From Bacteroidales bacterium (GTDB lineage Bacteria > Bacteroidota > Bacteroidia > Bacteroidales > UBA10428), in contig JAFGQQ010000356.1 of NCBI GenBank assembly GCA_016935595.1, forward strand, positions 1-7,221: a stretch of DNA of 7,221 nucleotides, given 5' to 3'. Below the pieces are notes generated by a model, which worked only from the letters and a program-made list of their open reading frames with translations, ran no database searches and was not told the DNA's origin. Made by a program: the position numbers and the translations under genes. This document shows positions 1 to 6,938 of this stretch, one piece after another (positions within the stretch are counted from its first letter, which is position 1; each line of letters starts with the position of its first letter).

Positions 1-581
1 ATGTTGAAATAATAAGCTTTTATATATTGAAATGATGAATGATATTCCCACGTTTCAACTAATTCCCACCTGTAATTTCTGGCATATTCCCCACTTGCAT
101 CAAAATCGATATAAAATTGTATACCTTCATTTGAAGATAGTAAAGGATCATCGGATTCTATTATTTTCTTTTCATAATAAATTGAATCTATCTCAGGGCA
201 GACAAGCAATGTATCATAATCCGAAACATATTTTTTTCCATTTTCTAATATAACTTCTATTTTAAACATATTGCCTGTTTCAAGATATTGCTGATCGATC
301 CATGTTTTATATTTACCTTCACTATATTTTTCCATTTCAAAAACATTACCCTTGCCATCAACAATTTTTGCGTTGCAATCATTGACAGGTTTATATGTTT
401 GTTCATTATATGATGATGTCCGCGATACTTGGGCATATTGAAACCCTTCTTCATTAGTTAAAGTCCCGTTTATCACAAGCATAGCATTATTGTCTTCTAT
501 ATCTGGAATAAAAGGTTCAATACAAGAGTTAGTTACAATTGTAAATAACATTAGGTATACTATTGTTTTAAATATTCGCAT
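1..581 (-). CDS. DUF4249-type outer-membrane lipoprotein (partial, C-terminus beyond the window)
   Basis: An open frame starts with ATG at 581-579 and runs without a stop to the left edge, giving 193 residues of a family whose members usually have roughly 270-400. Seen: a short charged and hydrophobic leader ending in 'VTNSC', with Cys20 as the likely lipidated residue, then an acidic stretch. The DUF4249 pattern follows in order: 'LVINGTLTNEEG' (35-46), 'AQVSRTSSY' (50-58), 'AKIVDGKGN' (71-79), 'YSEGKYKT' (86-93), 'CPEIDSIYYE' (128-137) and 'YRWELVETWEYHS' (170-182). Known: DUF4249 proteins are Bacteroidota lipoproteins commonly encoded beside TonB-dependent receptors; their biochemical role is unsettled. 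Inferred: a surface-exposed or periplasm-facing partner of the receptor at 2341-5127. It lies 27 bp after the stop of the preceding gene, has no clear Shine-Dalgarno sequence, and is probably the last or a late gene of the same transcript. Cys69 and Cys128 are the only other cysteines in the visible part. The family call rests on motif recall, not a profile search. Confidence 0.85.
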   Translation of the reverse strand, partial: MRIFKTIVYLMLFTIVTNSCIEPFIPDIEDNNAMLVINGTLTNEEGFQYAQVSRTSSYNEQTYKPVNDCNAKIVDGKGNVFEMEKYSEGKYKTWIDQQYLETGNMFKIEVILENGKKYVSDYDTLLVCPEIDSIYYEKKIIESDDPLLSSNEGIQFYIDFDASGEYARNYRWELVETWEYHSSFQYIKAYYFN

Positions 582-608
582 AATACGTTCTATATAAATT
601 ATAAATAA

Positions 609-2336
609 TTAAATAACCATAAAATTGGCTTTGCCTTCAATAATTTTCCCATCACCTGAAATGCCCCTGATTAATATTTGATATTCGCCCTTTACATCCG
701 AAGTAAAAAATCTAATCTTTTCAATTGATCCTGATTGGCCAATAAAATCAGGATTCCAATACAAACAGTTCCTGTATTCGGGTATATTTTCTTTTCTATT
801 ATATTCTTCCGGCCAATTGTAGTTAAATTGCGGAATAAATCCGTTAAAATTTATAATTATTGAATTTTCGGGTAATTTAATTCCTGCTAAATCACCTTTA
901 AGACTAAAAATACTTATAATTCCACCATATATATATTCCCCTTTAACATAAATTTCGTTAATTACTTCAATATGGCTGATTTTAGCAGGGGATAATTTTA
1001 ATATATCTTCAACATTATATACCGGTATTTTATCTAAAAAAATTAAAGGTTTATAAATAGCAAAACCAGGATAATTTTTTATTTTGCCCTCTACCTGTAA
1101 ATATGGTTTACCTTTTTTCTTTAGCAAGAGTACATCAGGAACCAGTTCGAAAAATATTTCACCAAGGGTAGGTAATTCAATGTAATCTTTTATATAAATA
1201 GTGTTCGATGGAGAACCATAAAAAGGTATTTCAGCAGTATCATTACAAATATAATTTATTTTAGAATTGTTGTAAGCTTTATTAACCTGCATGTTGAACA
1301 TTATTTCTTCAGCAAATTTTATTTCATTTCCTGATAGTTGAAAGGATAAATCATTAAAAGAAACTGATTTTGATGAAAAATCGTTGTCAATCAGGATTTC
1401 TACTGGTAATTGATTTATATTTTCACAGCCTATATAAATTTCCTTATTGTCGCACATGGCAGGGAGTGAAAAAATAAAACTTCCGTTCATATCGGTCTGT
1501 GTATCAAAATAATTAAAATTTTTACTTAAAACCGAAAGGTTAACTTTTTCACTACTAACAGGAGTTTTATTGTTTTTATCAATTATTTTTCCTGAAATAG
1601 AAATGCCGTACATCTCAGGAATATAATTATTTCCATTAGAATTATTATTTACGGTTATCCCTGTTTCAATAATACCATAATTATTGGTATCAACGGCTGC
1701 TTTTTTAATAACTGAAATACAATAGTTATTTCGGATAGACTCCCATGTTTCAGGAAATTTAAAAGTAACAACTACTTCTTCTCGTGCTGAATAATTAGGT
1801 TTATTGGTTGTACAATCTATGATTTTATCATCAAATATTAATTTGTTTTGTTGATTTTTAGTTAATGTGTCGGATTTTATATTAATAATTTTAGTATTAT
1901 TGAATTTTTTAGGATTAATAATTTTTAATTTTACATAGGAGAAATGAACCGGGGAGAAATTACGCATCCATTTGGTATAAGCTGTTAAGTAATAATTGCC
2001 TGTTGGCAAATTATCGGGAATTTTAACAAAGCCGTTTCCGCCTGATGTAAAAAAGTTATATTTTCCTTTAAAAACAGATATCCCCTCAACATTTAACAAT
2101 TCAATATATAAAACTTTACTCCAGCTTTTCTCTTTTATTAACGGATGGCTAGTATTAAAAGCCTTAAAATAAATTAATTCATTTACAGCATAATAGTTCC
2201 TGTCAGTAAACAATACTAATTTTTCATTTAATATTTCAGGGTATTTTCCTTCAAATGAAGAATTAGCTTTAACTTCCTTTCCAGAAAAGAAATAAGGCAA
2301 GCAAAAAAAATAAAATATTAAATATTTTTTTATCAT
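609..2336 (-). CDS. Exported MG2-like protein with a TonB-receptor plug-like C-terminal segment
   Basis: 575 residues. Residues 1-24 form a signal peptide (KK, an aromatic-rich core, likely cleavage after 'VKA'). Residues 38-142 match the Bacteroidota macroglobulin MG2-like domain: 'LVLFTDRNYYAVNELIYFKA', 'SKVLYIELLNVEG', 'PTGNYYLTAYTKWMRNF' and 'INP'. Residues 243-305 look like a carboxypeptidase-regulatory-type beta-sandwich ('ISGKIIDKNNKTPV', 'TQTDMNGSFIFSLPA'). Residues 420-485 resemble a TonB-receptor plug: 'IFLDKIPVYNVEDIL', 'ISHIEVINEIYVKG' and 'YGGIISIFSLKG'. The tail (520-575) has 'NCLYWNPDF' and 'IRFFTSDVKGEYQILIRG', a beta-rich closing domain seen in such proteins. There is no barrel and no CxEQ thioester motif, so it is neither a receptor nor a classical alpha-2-macroglobulin. 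Only 4 bp separate it from the receptor stop upstream, which implies translational coupling, and a DUF4249 gene follows. Inferred: an accessory envelope protein of the receptor complex. Automatic pipelines may call it a carboxypeptidase-regulatory or plug-domain protein; its function is not established. Confidence 0.85.
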   Translation of the reverse strand: MIKKYLIFYFFCLPYFFSGKEVKANSSFEGKYPEILNEKLVLFTDRNYYAVNELIYFKAFNTSHPLIKEKSWSKVLYIELLNVEGISVFKGKYNFFTSGGNGFVKIPDNLPTGNYYLTAYTKWMRNFSPVHFSYVKLKIINPKKFNNTKIINIKSDTLTKNQQNKLIFDDKIIDCTTNKPNYSAREEVVVTFKFPETWESIRNNYCISVIKKAAVDTNNYGIIETGITVNNNSNGNNYIPEMYGISISGKIIDKNNKTPVSSEKVNLSVLSKNFNYFDTQTDMNGSFIFSLPAMCDNKEIYIGCENINQLPVEILIDNDFSSKSVSFNDLSFQLSGNEIKFAEEIMFNMQVNKAYNNSKINYICNDTAEIPFYGSPSNTIYIKDYIELPTLGEIFFELVPDVLLLKKKGKPYLQVEGKIKNYPGFAIYKPLIFLDKIPVYNVEDILKLSPAKISHIEVINEIYVKGEYIYGGIISIFSLKGDLAGIKLPENSIIINFNGFIPQFNYNWPEEYNRKENIPEYRNCLYWNPDFIGQSGSIEKIRFFTSDVKGEYQILIRGISGDGKIIEGKANFMVI

Positions 2337-2340
2337 AATT

Positions 2341-5127
2341 TTAATCGCTTGAATAATTACCTAATTTAAAATTCCATGAAAGCGTAAAAATAGGAATTCC
2401 GAATATGGATAATTTATAACCGTTTATTTGACCTCCATCTGATTGAAAATAAACTGAATATGCATTTTTTCGTCCTGTTAAATTGTAAATACTAAACATA
2501 AAATAGCTGTGTGTAAGTTTTTTTGCTAACAGGTTGCCTTCAACATTCACCGAAATGTCAATCCTGAAATAATCGGGTATCCTGTATTTATTACGGTCGG
2601 AATAATATGCCTGTTCCAAACCGTTAACATAAAAAATAGCTATCGGGTAAGTAATAGGTCGCCCATTACTGTAAACAATGTTTGAAGATAAGCTTAACCT
2701 TCTGTTTAATTTATAATTCAGTATACAATTTAAAGCATTTGGTTTATCGTAATTAGAAGGAAAAGTAATTCCATTGTTTATTTTTTGCCATGGATATTTA
2801 CCGTTAACTGAAATAAATGATCTTGAATAACAATATGATAACCATCCAGTAAGTTTACCACTGTTTTTCTTTACCATGAATTCAAACCCGTAAGCCTCCT
2901 GATTTCCCTGTAAAACATCTCGTTCAACATATTTATTTGAAATCAGGTCAGCCCCGTCTTTGTATTCAATTATATTATCCATTTCTTTATAGTAAATTTC
3001 GGTCGAGATATCAATACTTGGGTTATAAATAGTTTTGTAATAACCAAATGATACCTGGTCGCTAATTGGGGGAATGATATTAAAATCGCATAATTTCCAC
3101 TGATCGGTAGGCGAAATGGCTATTGTATTGCTTAACATAAACATATATTGCCTGGTGCGGTTATATGACACTTTTATTGAACTGTTTGGCCCGGTACTAA
3201 AATTTGCCGATACCCTCCACTCTGGTCCCGAATAATCTTCTATTAATTTTCCTTTCTCATAATAATCGGAACGTATAACATACGGATCGGTTTTAGGGCT
3301 TTCGGCTTCGTATTCATATACCAGTTTAGGACCTAAAAAAGCAAAATAACTATATCTTATACCACCATAAATACTTAACAATTTTGTAATTTTATACTCA
3401 TCAGCGAGGTAAATTGCCGATTCAATACCGTTTTCGGCACCTAAATCTTCGTGTACACGCTCGGATAAACTACCAACAGGCTCTATAATTCCACGGTCTA
3501 AATAATATCTTATAAAATTAATTCCATAACTTATTATATGATTTTCAATGGGTATATACGAAAAATCCGTTTTAAATTCGAGATGATTAATTTTATATTG
3601 CTGCTGATAAGCATTTATTTTATGAACACTGTCAAGGTTAAAATAAGAATAATTGGAATATATTATCGATGTTTCGGAATGATGTTTATTTGAGTATTGA
3701 TGCCACCAATTTACGGATAATCCTTTGTTTGAATATTCATATTGGTTTTTTGAAGCTAGTGAAAATTTATCGAAACTGTAATAGCCAAATACTTTTATTA
3801 AATTGTTCTCGTCATAATCGAATATAAAATTTGAAGCAAGATCATAAAAACGTGCATTACTATTTCTTAAGTCAGGGTCATGAAGCCTTGATAATAGCCA
3901 GTCGGAATATGTAGAGCGGGCGCTTACAATAAATGAGCTGTGATCCCTTTTAATTGGTCCCTCCACTGCAATATGGCCAGTAACAGGACTTATGCCACCC
4001 CTGGCAGTATATTTTTTCTTATTCCCTTGTTTGGCGGTAATATCAAAAAATGATGATAGCCTTCCCCCATACTGTGCTGGAAGATTACTTTTATAAAATG
4101 AAAAATTATTTACTATATCAGGGCTAAATGATGTAAAAAAGCCAAATAAATGGGCAGTATTGTAAATAGGAACTTTATTAATATAAAACATATTTTGGTC
4201 GGCCGAACTGCCCCTTACATAAAAACCTGCCGAACCTTCGCCAACATTTTGCACGCCCGGCAGCATGGCAGCAATTTTTAAAACATCTTTCTCACCCAAA
4301 ACTACCGGTATTTTTTTAATTTCTTTAACCGAAATCCTTTCAAAACCCATTTGCATACCTTTGACATTATGATAACGGTCGGCTTTAATAGTAACTTCAT
4401 CAATTGGTATTAAGGTTTTTTCCATTTCAATTTCTATGGGCCCGCTTGCATATACTTCTAATATATATTTTATTTCTTTCATACCAAGGCAGTTAACTGT
4501 AGCATTATATTTCCCTGGTTTTAGTGCAATTGAAAAATGTCCATTTAAATCAGTAACGCAGCCTTTAAAAATTTCCTCAAAATATATGGTTGCGCCAATT
4601 AATGGTTCGCCTGTTTCAATATCTTTAATTTTTACACTTACAAAAACTGTTTTATCTTTAAAAACTTCACTTTTTTTACCAATAACAATGGTTTCAACTA
4701 GAACAGCCTTACGGCTTTCCAGATAAGTCTTTTCAGTTTCAGATATGCCATTTTCACTTGCATAATTCTCTTCTTCAACCTCATTGTCAAGGGTTGTTTT
4801 ATATTGGACCAATTTAGGAATTAATGGTTCTTTATATGTTATAAAAACCTCGTTATTTTCGTTGATTAAATAAAACAATCCTGAATTGCCAATAGTTGAT
4901 TTAAAAATATCTTCCAGAACCAGGCTGTCACCTTTTACTGTTATTTTAATATTTTCAACCCATTCTTCAAGATAATAAAACTTAATTCCATAATTAGTTT
5001 CCATTTCCTTGGTAAAATCAACAAATGAAATATTTTCATAATTACATTTTAAATATAATTTTTCATTTTGGGCATAAATGGAAACAAATACATTTAGCAA
5101 TAATAAGAGGTAAATATTTTTAAGCAT
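2341..5127 (-). CDS. TonB-dependent outer-membrane receptor with STN and carboxypeptidase-regulatory domains
   Basis: 928 residues, full length for the family. Domains in order: signal peptide 1-19 ('VSIYA' then Q); STN (secretin/TonB short N-terminal) domain about 22-100; an acidic linker about 110-160 containing 'VETIVIGKK'; a carboxypeptidase-regulatory-like domain 161-236 ('DIETGEPLIGATIYFEE', 'VTDLNGHFSIALKPGKY'); a TonB-box-like stretch 'IDEVTIKA' at 242-249; a plug domain about 262-370 ('LPGVQNVGEGSAGFYVRGSS', 'QNMFYINKVPIYNTAHLFGF', 'LPAQYGGRLSSFFDI'); then a beta-barrel to the C-terminus. Known: such receptors import substrates across the outer membrane using TonB-ExbBD energy. The substrate is not readable here. 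The usual plug 'DG' before 'VPxYN' reads 'NK'. The start ATG at 5127-5125 follows the previous stop by 6 bp, and a weak 'AAGG' lies about 10 nt upstream of it. STN domains often signal to FecR-type anti-sigma factors, but none is encoded in this window. Confidence 0.96.
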   Translation of the reverse strand: MLKNIYLLLLLNVFVSIYAQNEKLYLKCNYENISFVDFTKEMETNYGIKFYYLEEWVENIKITVKGDSLVLEDIFKSTIGNSGLFYLINENNEVFITYKEPLIPKLVQYKTTLDNEVEEENYASENGISETEKTYLESRKAVLVETIVIGKKSEVFKDKTVFVSVKIKDIETGEPLIGATIYFEEIFKGCVTDLNGHFSIALKPGKYNATVNCLGMKEIKYILEVYASGPIEIEMEKTLIPIDEVTIKADRYHNVKGMQMGFERISVKEIKKIPVVLGEKDVLKIAAMLPGVQNVGEGSAGFYVRGSSADQNMFYINKVPIYNTAHLFGFFTSFSPDIVNNFSFYKSNLPAQYGGRLSSFFDITAKQGNKKKYTARGGISPVTGHIAVEGPIKRDHSSFIVSARSTYSDWLLSRLHDPDLRNSNARFYDLASNFIFDYDENNLIKVFGYYSFDKFSLASKNQYEYSNKGLSVNWWHQYSNKHHSETSIIYSNYSYFNLDSVHKINAYQQQYKINHLEFKTDFSYIPIENHIISYGINFIRYYLDRGIIEPVGSLSERVHEDLGAENGIESAIYLADEYKITKLLSIYGGIRYSYFAFLGPKLVYEYEAESPKTDPYVIRSDYYEKGKLIEDYSGPEWRVSANFSTGPNSSIKVSYNRTRQYMFMLSNTIAISPTDQWKLCDFNIIPPISDQVSFGYYKTIYNPSIDISTEIYYKEMDNIIEYKDGADLISNKYVERDVLQGNQEAYGFEFMVKKNSGKLTGWLSYCYSRSFISVNGKYPWQKINNGITFPSNYDKPNALNCILNYKLNRRLSLSSNIVYSNGRPITYPIAIFYVNGLEQAYYSDRNKYRIPDYFRIDISVNVEGNLLAKKLTHSYFMFSIYNLTGRKNAYSVYFQSDGGQINGYKLSIFGIPIFTLSWNFKLGNYSSD

Positions 5128-5133
5128 TTTATT

Positions 5134-5907
5134 TTAACCTTCAATTATAAGATTTTCGCAATATATAATAAGTTCATTAACTGTTTTATCTGAAGCTTTT
5201 TTTAATTTTATTGCATTTGTTTTAATATATTGTTTAATGTATTCCTGTTTTTTTTTCGGGAATAGTTTGATAAAAGATATGTTTCCCCTGTATCGGAGTA
5301 ATTCCCCATTTATTAAGAGATATGTTTTTTTTCTTTGATCTGAATATTCATAATAACTATCTATTGACCAACTTGTATTTCTTATTTCTTTATACCATAA
5401 ATAATAACATTTTATGGTGCTGTTGCTAATAACTTGAAAATACTTATTTCCAATTTCGGGAAATAATAAATTTACAAATATTTTATTTTTTAATTCAAAT
5501 TGATTAATTGCATGATTATGTAAAACTATTTGATTGTTTCCTCCAAATGAATTTTTATATAGTAATATTACATTTTGATTTAAAATATCGTATTTTAAAT
5601 ATACATCGTTATATAATTTATTATTTATTATAATTTTACCCGGTAAAAATTCATCTTTATCAAAAAAAGCATGTCCATTAGCTTTTAGATATAATTTAAT
5701 ATACTGGTAACCGTTAATTAAATTATGGTCAATTCCATTGGCTTTTTTAAATTCCGAATTATAACTATAAACCGTTTCAGGACTTAAAGATTGACCCTGA
5801 ACAGAACATGAATAACATACCAATAAAATAAAACTAAAATAAACAGAGCGCTTAATTCTATTATTTTTTTGAATTGCCTTTGAAAGTTTCGTTAAATACT
5901 TATTCAT
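5134..5907 (-). CDS. Exported protein of unrecognised family, first gene of the receptor operon
   Basis: 257 residues; no named family recognised. Residues 1-38 read as a signal peptide with an unusually long basic n-region (about 20 residues, ending 'RIKR'), a core 'SVYFSFILLVCY', and likely cleavage after 'SVQG'. The 'CYSC' there is a poor lipobox (Tyr at -2), so signal peptidase I export is favoured over lipidation. There is no internal Met, so no shorter ATG start exists. The middle (about 66-165) is rich in predicted beta strands ('NKLYNDVYLKYDILNQNVIL', 'NQIVLHNHAINQFEL'). The C-terminus is a Lys-rich helical segment ('LFPKKKQEYIKQYIK' then 'VNELIIYCENL', 213-253) of a type I recall from uncharacterised Bacteroidota proteins encoded near TonB-dependent receptors. 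A promoter lies about 75 nt upstream and the receptor gene starts 6 bp after the stop, so its job is probably tied to the receptor, perhaps as a periplasmic or outer-membrane accessory. It has no visible catalytic motif. Confidence 0.8.
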   Translation of the reverse strand: MNKYLTKLSKAIQKNNRIKRSVYFSFILLVCYSCSVQGQSLSPETVYSYNSEFKKANGIDHNLINGYQYIKLYLKANGHAFFDKDEFLPGKIIINNKLYNDVYLKYDILNQNVILLYKNSFGGNNQIVLHNHAINQFELKNKIFVNLLFPEIGNKYFQVISNSTIKCYYLWYKEIRNTSWSIDSYYEYSDQRKKTYLLINGELLRYRGNISFIKLFPKKKQEYIKQYIKTNAIKLKKASDKTVNELIIYCENLIIEG

Positions 5908-5982
5908 AGTTGTCTGCTATCAAATCCCAATTATAATTTTCTTTAATCACATCTAAATTAATTTGCCTAAAATGTAGCTTTG

Positions 5983-5990
5983 CAAAACTA
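5983..5990 (-). promoter_or_regulatory. Bacteroidota-type promoter -7 element for the receptor operon
   Basis: On the minus strand 5990-5983 reads TAGTTTTG, a perfect match to the Bacteroidota primary-sigma -7 consensus TAnnTTTG, followed by C. A transcript would begin near 5978, giving a leader of about 70 nt before the ATG at 5907. The -33 partner (TTTG/TTG) is weak: a TTG at 6007-6005 leaves only 14 nt, while a TTTA at 6016-6013 leaves 22 nt with a mismatch. The box overlaps an imperfect 14-bp palindrome (5976-5989, AGCTTTGCAAAACT), which might bind a regulator or be chance. Confidence 0.55.
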
Positions 5991-6146
5991 TTAAAATTAA
6001 TCATCAAGTTGGTAAATCTGCAGGCAATTTAAAATATAAACCTCCCTTCTTCGGGTATAAGTTGTTAATTTCTTTTTTTTAAAATTATTTTAATTGTTTT
6101 GAATAAATAAGTGTGAATCTCATAAATGATGCAAGAATACGTCAAG

Positions 6147-6167
6147 AAAAAATCAGGTCTTCCGATT
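6147..6167 (-). terminator. Possible intrinsic terminator overlapping the stop codon of the 229-aa lipoprotein gene
   Basis: Reading the minus strand from 6167, AATCGG, loop AAGA, then CC-T-GATT forms a 6-bp stem with one bulged T, followed by six T residues (6152-6147, the first two shared with the 3' arm). The stop codon TAA (6168-6166) lies at the base of the 5' arm. The stem has only two G-C pairs plus one C-G, so it is weak, but its place directly at the gene end, before the separate promoter at 5990, fits a transcript boundary. Confidence 0.4.
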
Positions 6168-6855
6168 ATTCCCGTTCTAAGAAAAAATTCAGGTATGTTT
6201 TAGTATCTGGTAATATGATAACAACATGGGTTTTGCTCATATATCCTTTACACTTACCTGTAAAACAATAGGTCCCGCTCTGAATGGCAAAAGCATATTG
6301 ACCAAATGCATCTGAAAAACCAATCGAGTCGTCTCCTAAATATACTACCCTGTTACCTGTAAAATCAGGAAACCACTTTATTTGAATAGTAGCACCGGTA
6401 GCGGCATTGTAAATCTGTTGTTCATTCCATTCTGCCAATTCAGGATTACTAATAAGAGAATCATTAAAAACTGCCAAATCCTGGAATTCTCCAACCAATA
6501 TACCCTTACTATTATCGGGTTGCAATGAAAAATTACAGGTAACCGTTTCTCCTCCAACTACTTTCACTTGCCGAACTGTATCGCGAAAATTCAGGGCAGA
6601 ACAGGTAAGGGTATATTTCCCTTCAATCAGGGATGTAATAAAGTATTCACCTAATTCATCCGTTGTAGCTACTAATGTGTCATTATGAAAAATATATGCC
6701 GAATGAATAATTGCATCTGTCTCCTTGTCCTTTGTTGTTACAACTCCTTTTATACCTCCCTCGGTTTCATTGGATCCTTTTTTACAATTAAAATGAGAAA
6801 AACAAACAGATACAATTAATATCATTACCGCCTTAACAAGTTTTTTTCTATACAT
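6166..6855 (-). CDS. Probable lipoprotein with two carboxypeptidase-regulatory-like domains
   Basis: 229 residues. The N-terminus has a basic start (MYRKK), a hydrophobic core (VMILIVSV) and 'SHFNCKKGSNE'; Cys24 followed by KK and a polar, acidic linker is a common Bacteroidota lipoprotein pattern, although -3 to -1 (H-F-N) is a poor match to the classical lipobox. Domain 1 (about 33-113) is a carboxypeptidase-regulatory-like Ig fold: 'GIKGVVTTKD', 'ATTDELGEYFITSLIEGKYT' and the closing strand 'TVTCNFSLQ'. Domain 2 (about 118-227) repeats the pattern as 'GATIQIKW', 'VVYLGDDSIGFSDAFGQYAF', 'IQSGTYCFTGKCKGY' and 'TYLNFFLE', with an extra segment of about 25 residues ('FNDSLISNPELAEWNEQQ') near its start. 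Such domains serve as non-catalytic structural or binding modules. There is no enzyme domain, so a surface or periplasmic adhesive or structural role is inferred only. It follows the T9SS cargo gene by 82 bp and precedes a separate promoter, so it probably does not belong to the receptor operon. Confidence 0.85.
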   Translation of the reverse strand: MYRKKLVKAVMILIVSVCFSHFNCKKGSNETEGGIKGVVTTKDKETDAIIHSAYIFHNDTLVATTDELGEYFITSLIEGKYTLTCSALNFRDTVRQVKVVGGETVTCNFSLQPDNSKGILVGEFQDLAVFNDSLISNPELAEWNEQQIYNAATGATIQIKWFPDFTGNRVVYLGDDSIGFSDAFGQYAFAIQSGTYCFTGKCKGYMSKTHVVIILPDTKTYLNFFLERE

Positions 6856-6872
6856 AGTTTTCTATTTATCAT

Positions 6873-6884
6873 AAAGTTAACTTT
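6873..6884. promoter_or_regulatory. 12-bp perfect palindrome upstream of the lipoprotein gene
   Basis: AAAGTTAACTTT is its own reverse complement and lies 17 nt upstream of the ATG at 6855. It overlaps TAACTTTA (minus strand, 6879-6872), which differs from the TAnnTTTG -7 consensus only in the last base. No convincing -33 box is seen. It could be an operator over a weak promoter, or simply chance in AT-rich DNA; the short A/T-rich arms make it a poor terminator. Confidence 0.2.
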
Positions 6885-6938
6885 TTATAATTTTCTCACG
6901 GAATTCATCATGTACATATTTTTTTAAATTCAATCTAT

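Noticed and set aside
32..253. Plus-strand open frame of 73 codons
   Set aside because: It is antisense to the DUF4249 gene, which has clear family motifs through this stretch; the translated product shows no recognisable pattern or leader.
257..454. Minus-strand open frame of 65 codons
   Set aside because: It is an out-of-frame shadow inside the DUF4249 gene, whose own frame stays open and is motif-rich over the same bases.
1408..1428. Possible thioester motif in the MG2-like protein (GCENINQ)
   Set aside because: The macroglobulin thioester is CxEQ; here the spacing and residues (C-E-N-I-N-Q) do not match, and the protein is far too short for a full alpha-2-macroglobulin.
4436..4726. Plus-strand open frame of 96 codons
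   Set aside because: It is antisense to the carboxypeptidase-regulatory domain and linker of the TonB receptor; no promoter or family pattern.
6071..6096. T-rich tract in the spacer as a plus-strand terminator
   Set aside because: There is no plus-strand gene to end and no stable stem directly before the T run; it is ordinary AT-rich spacer.
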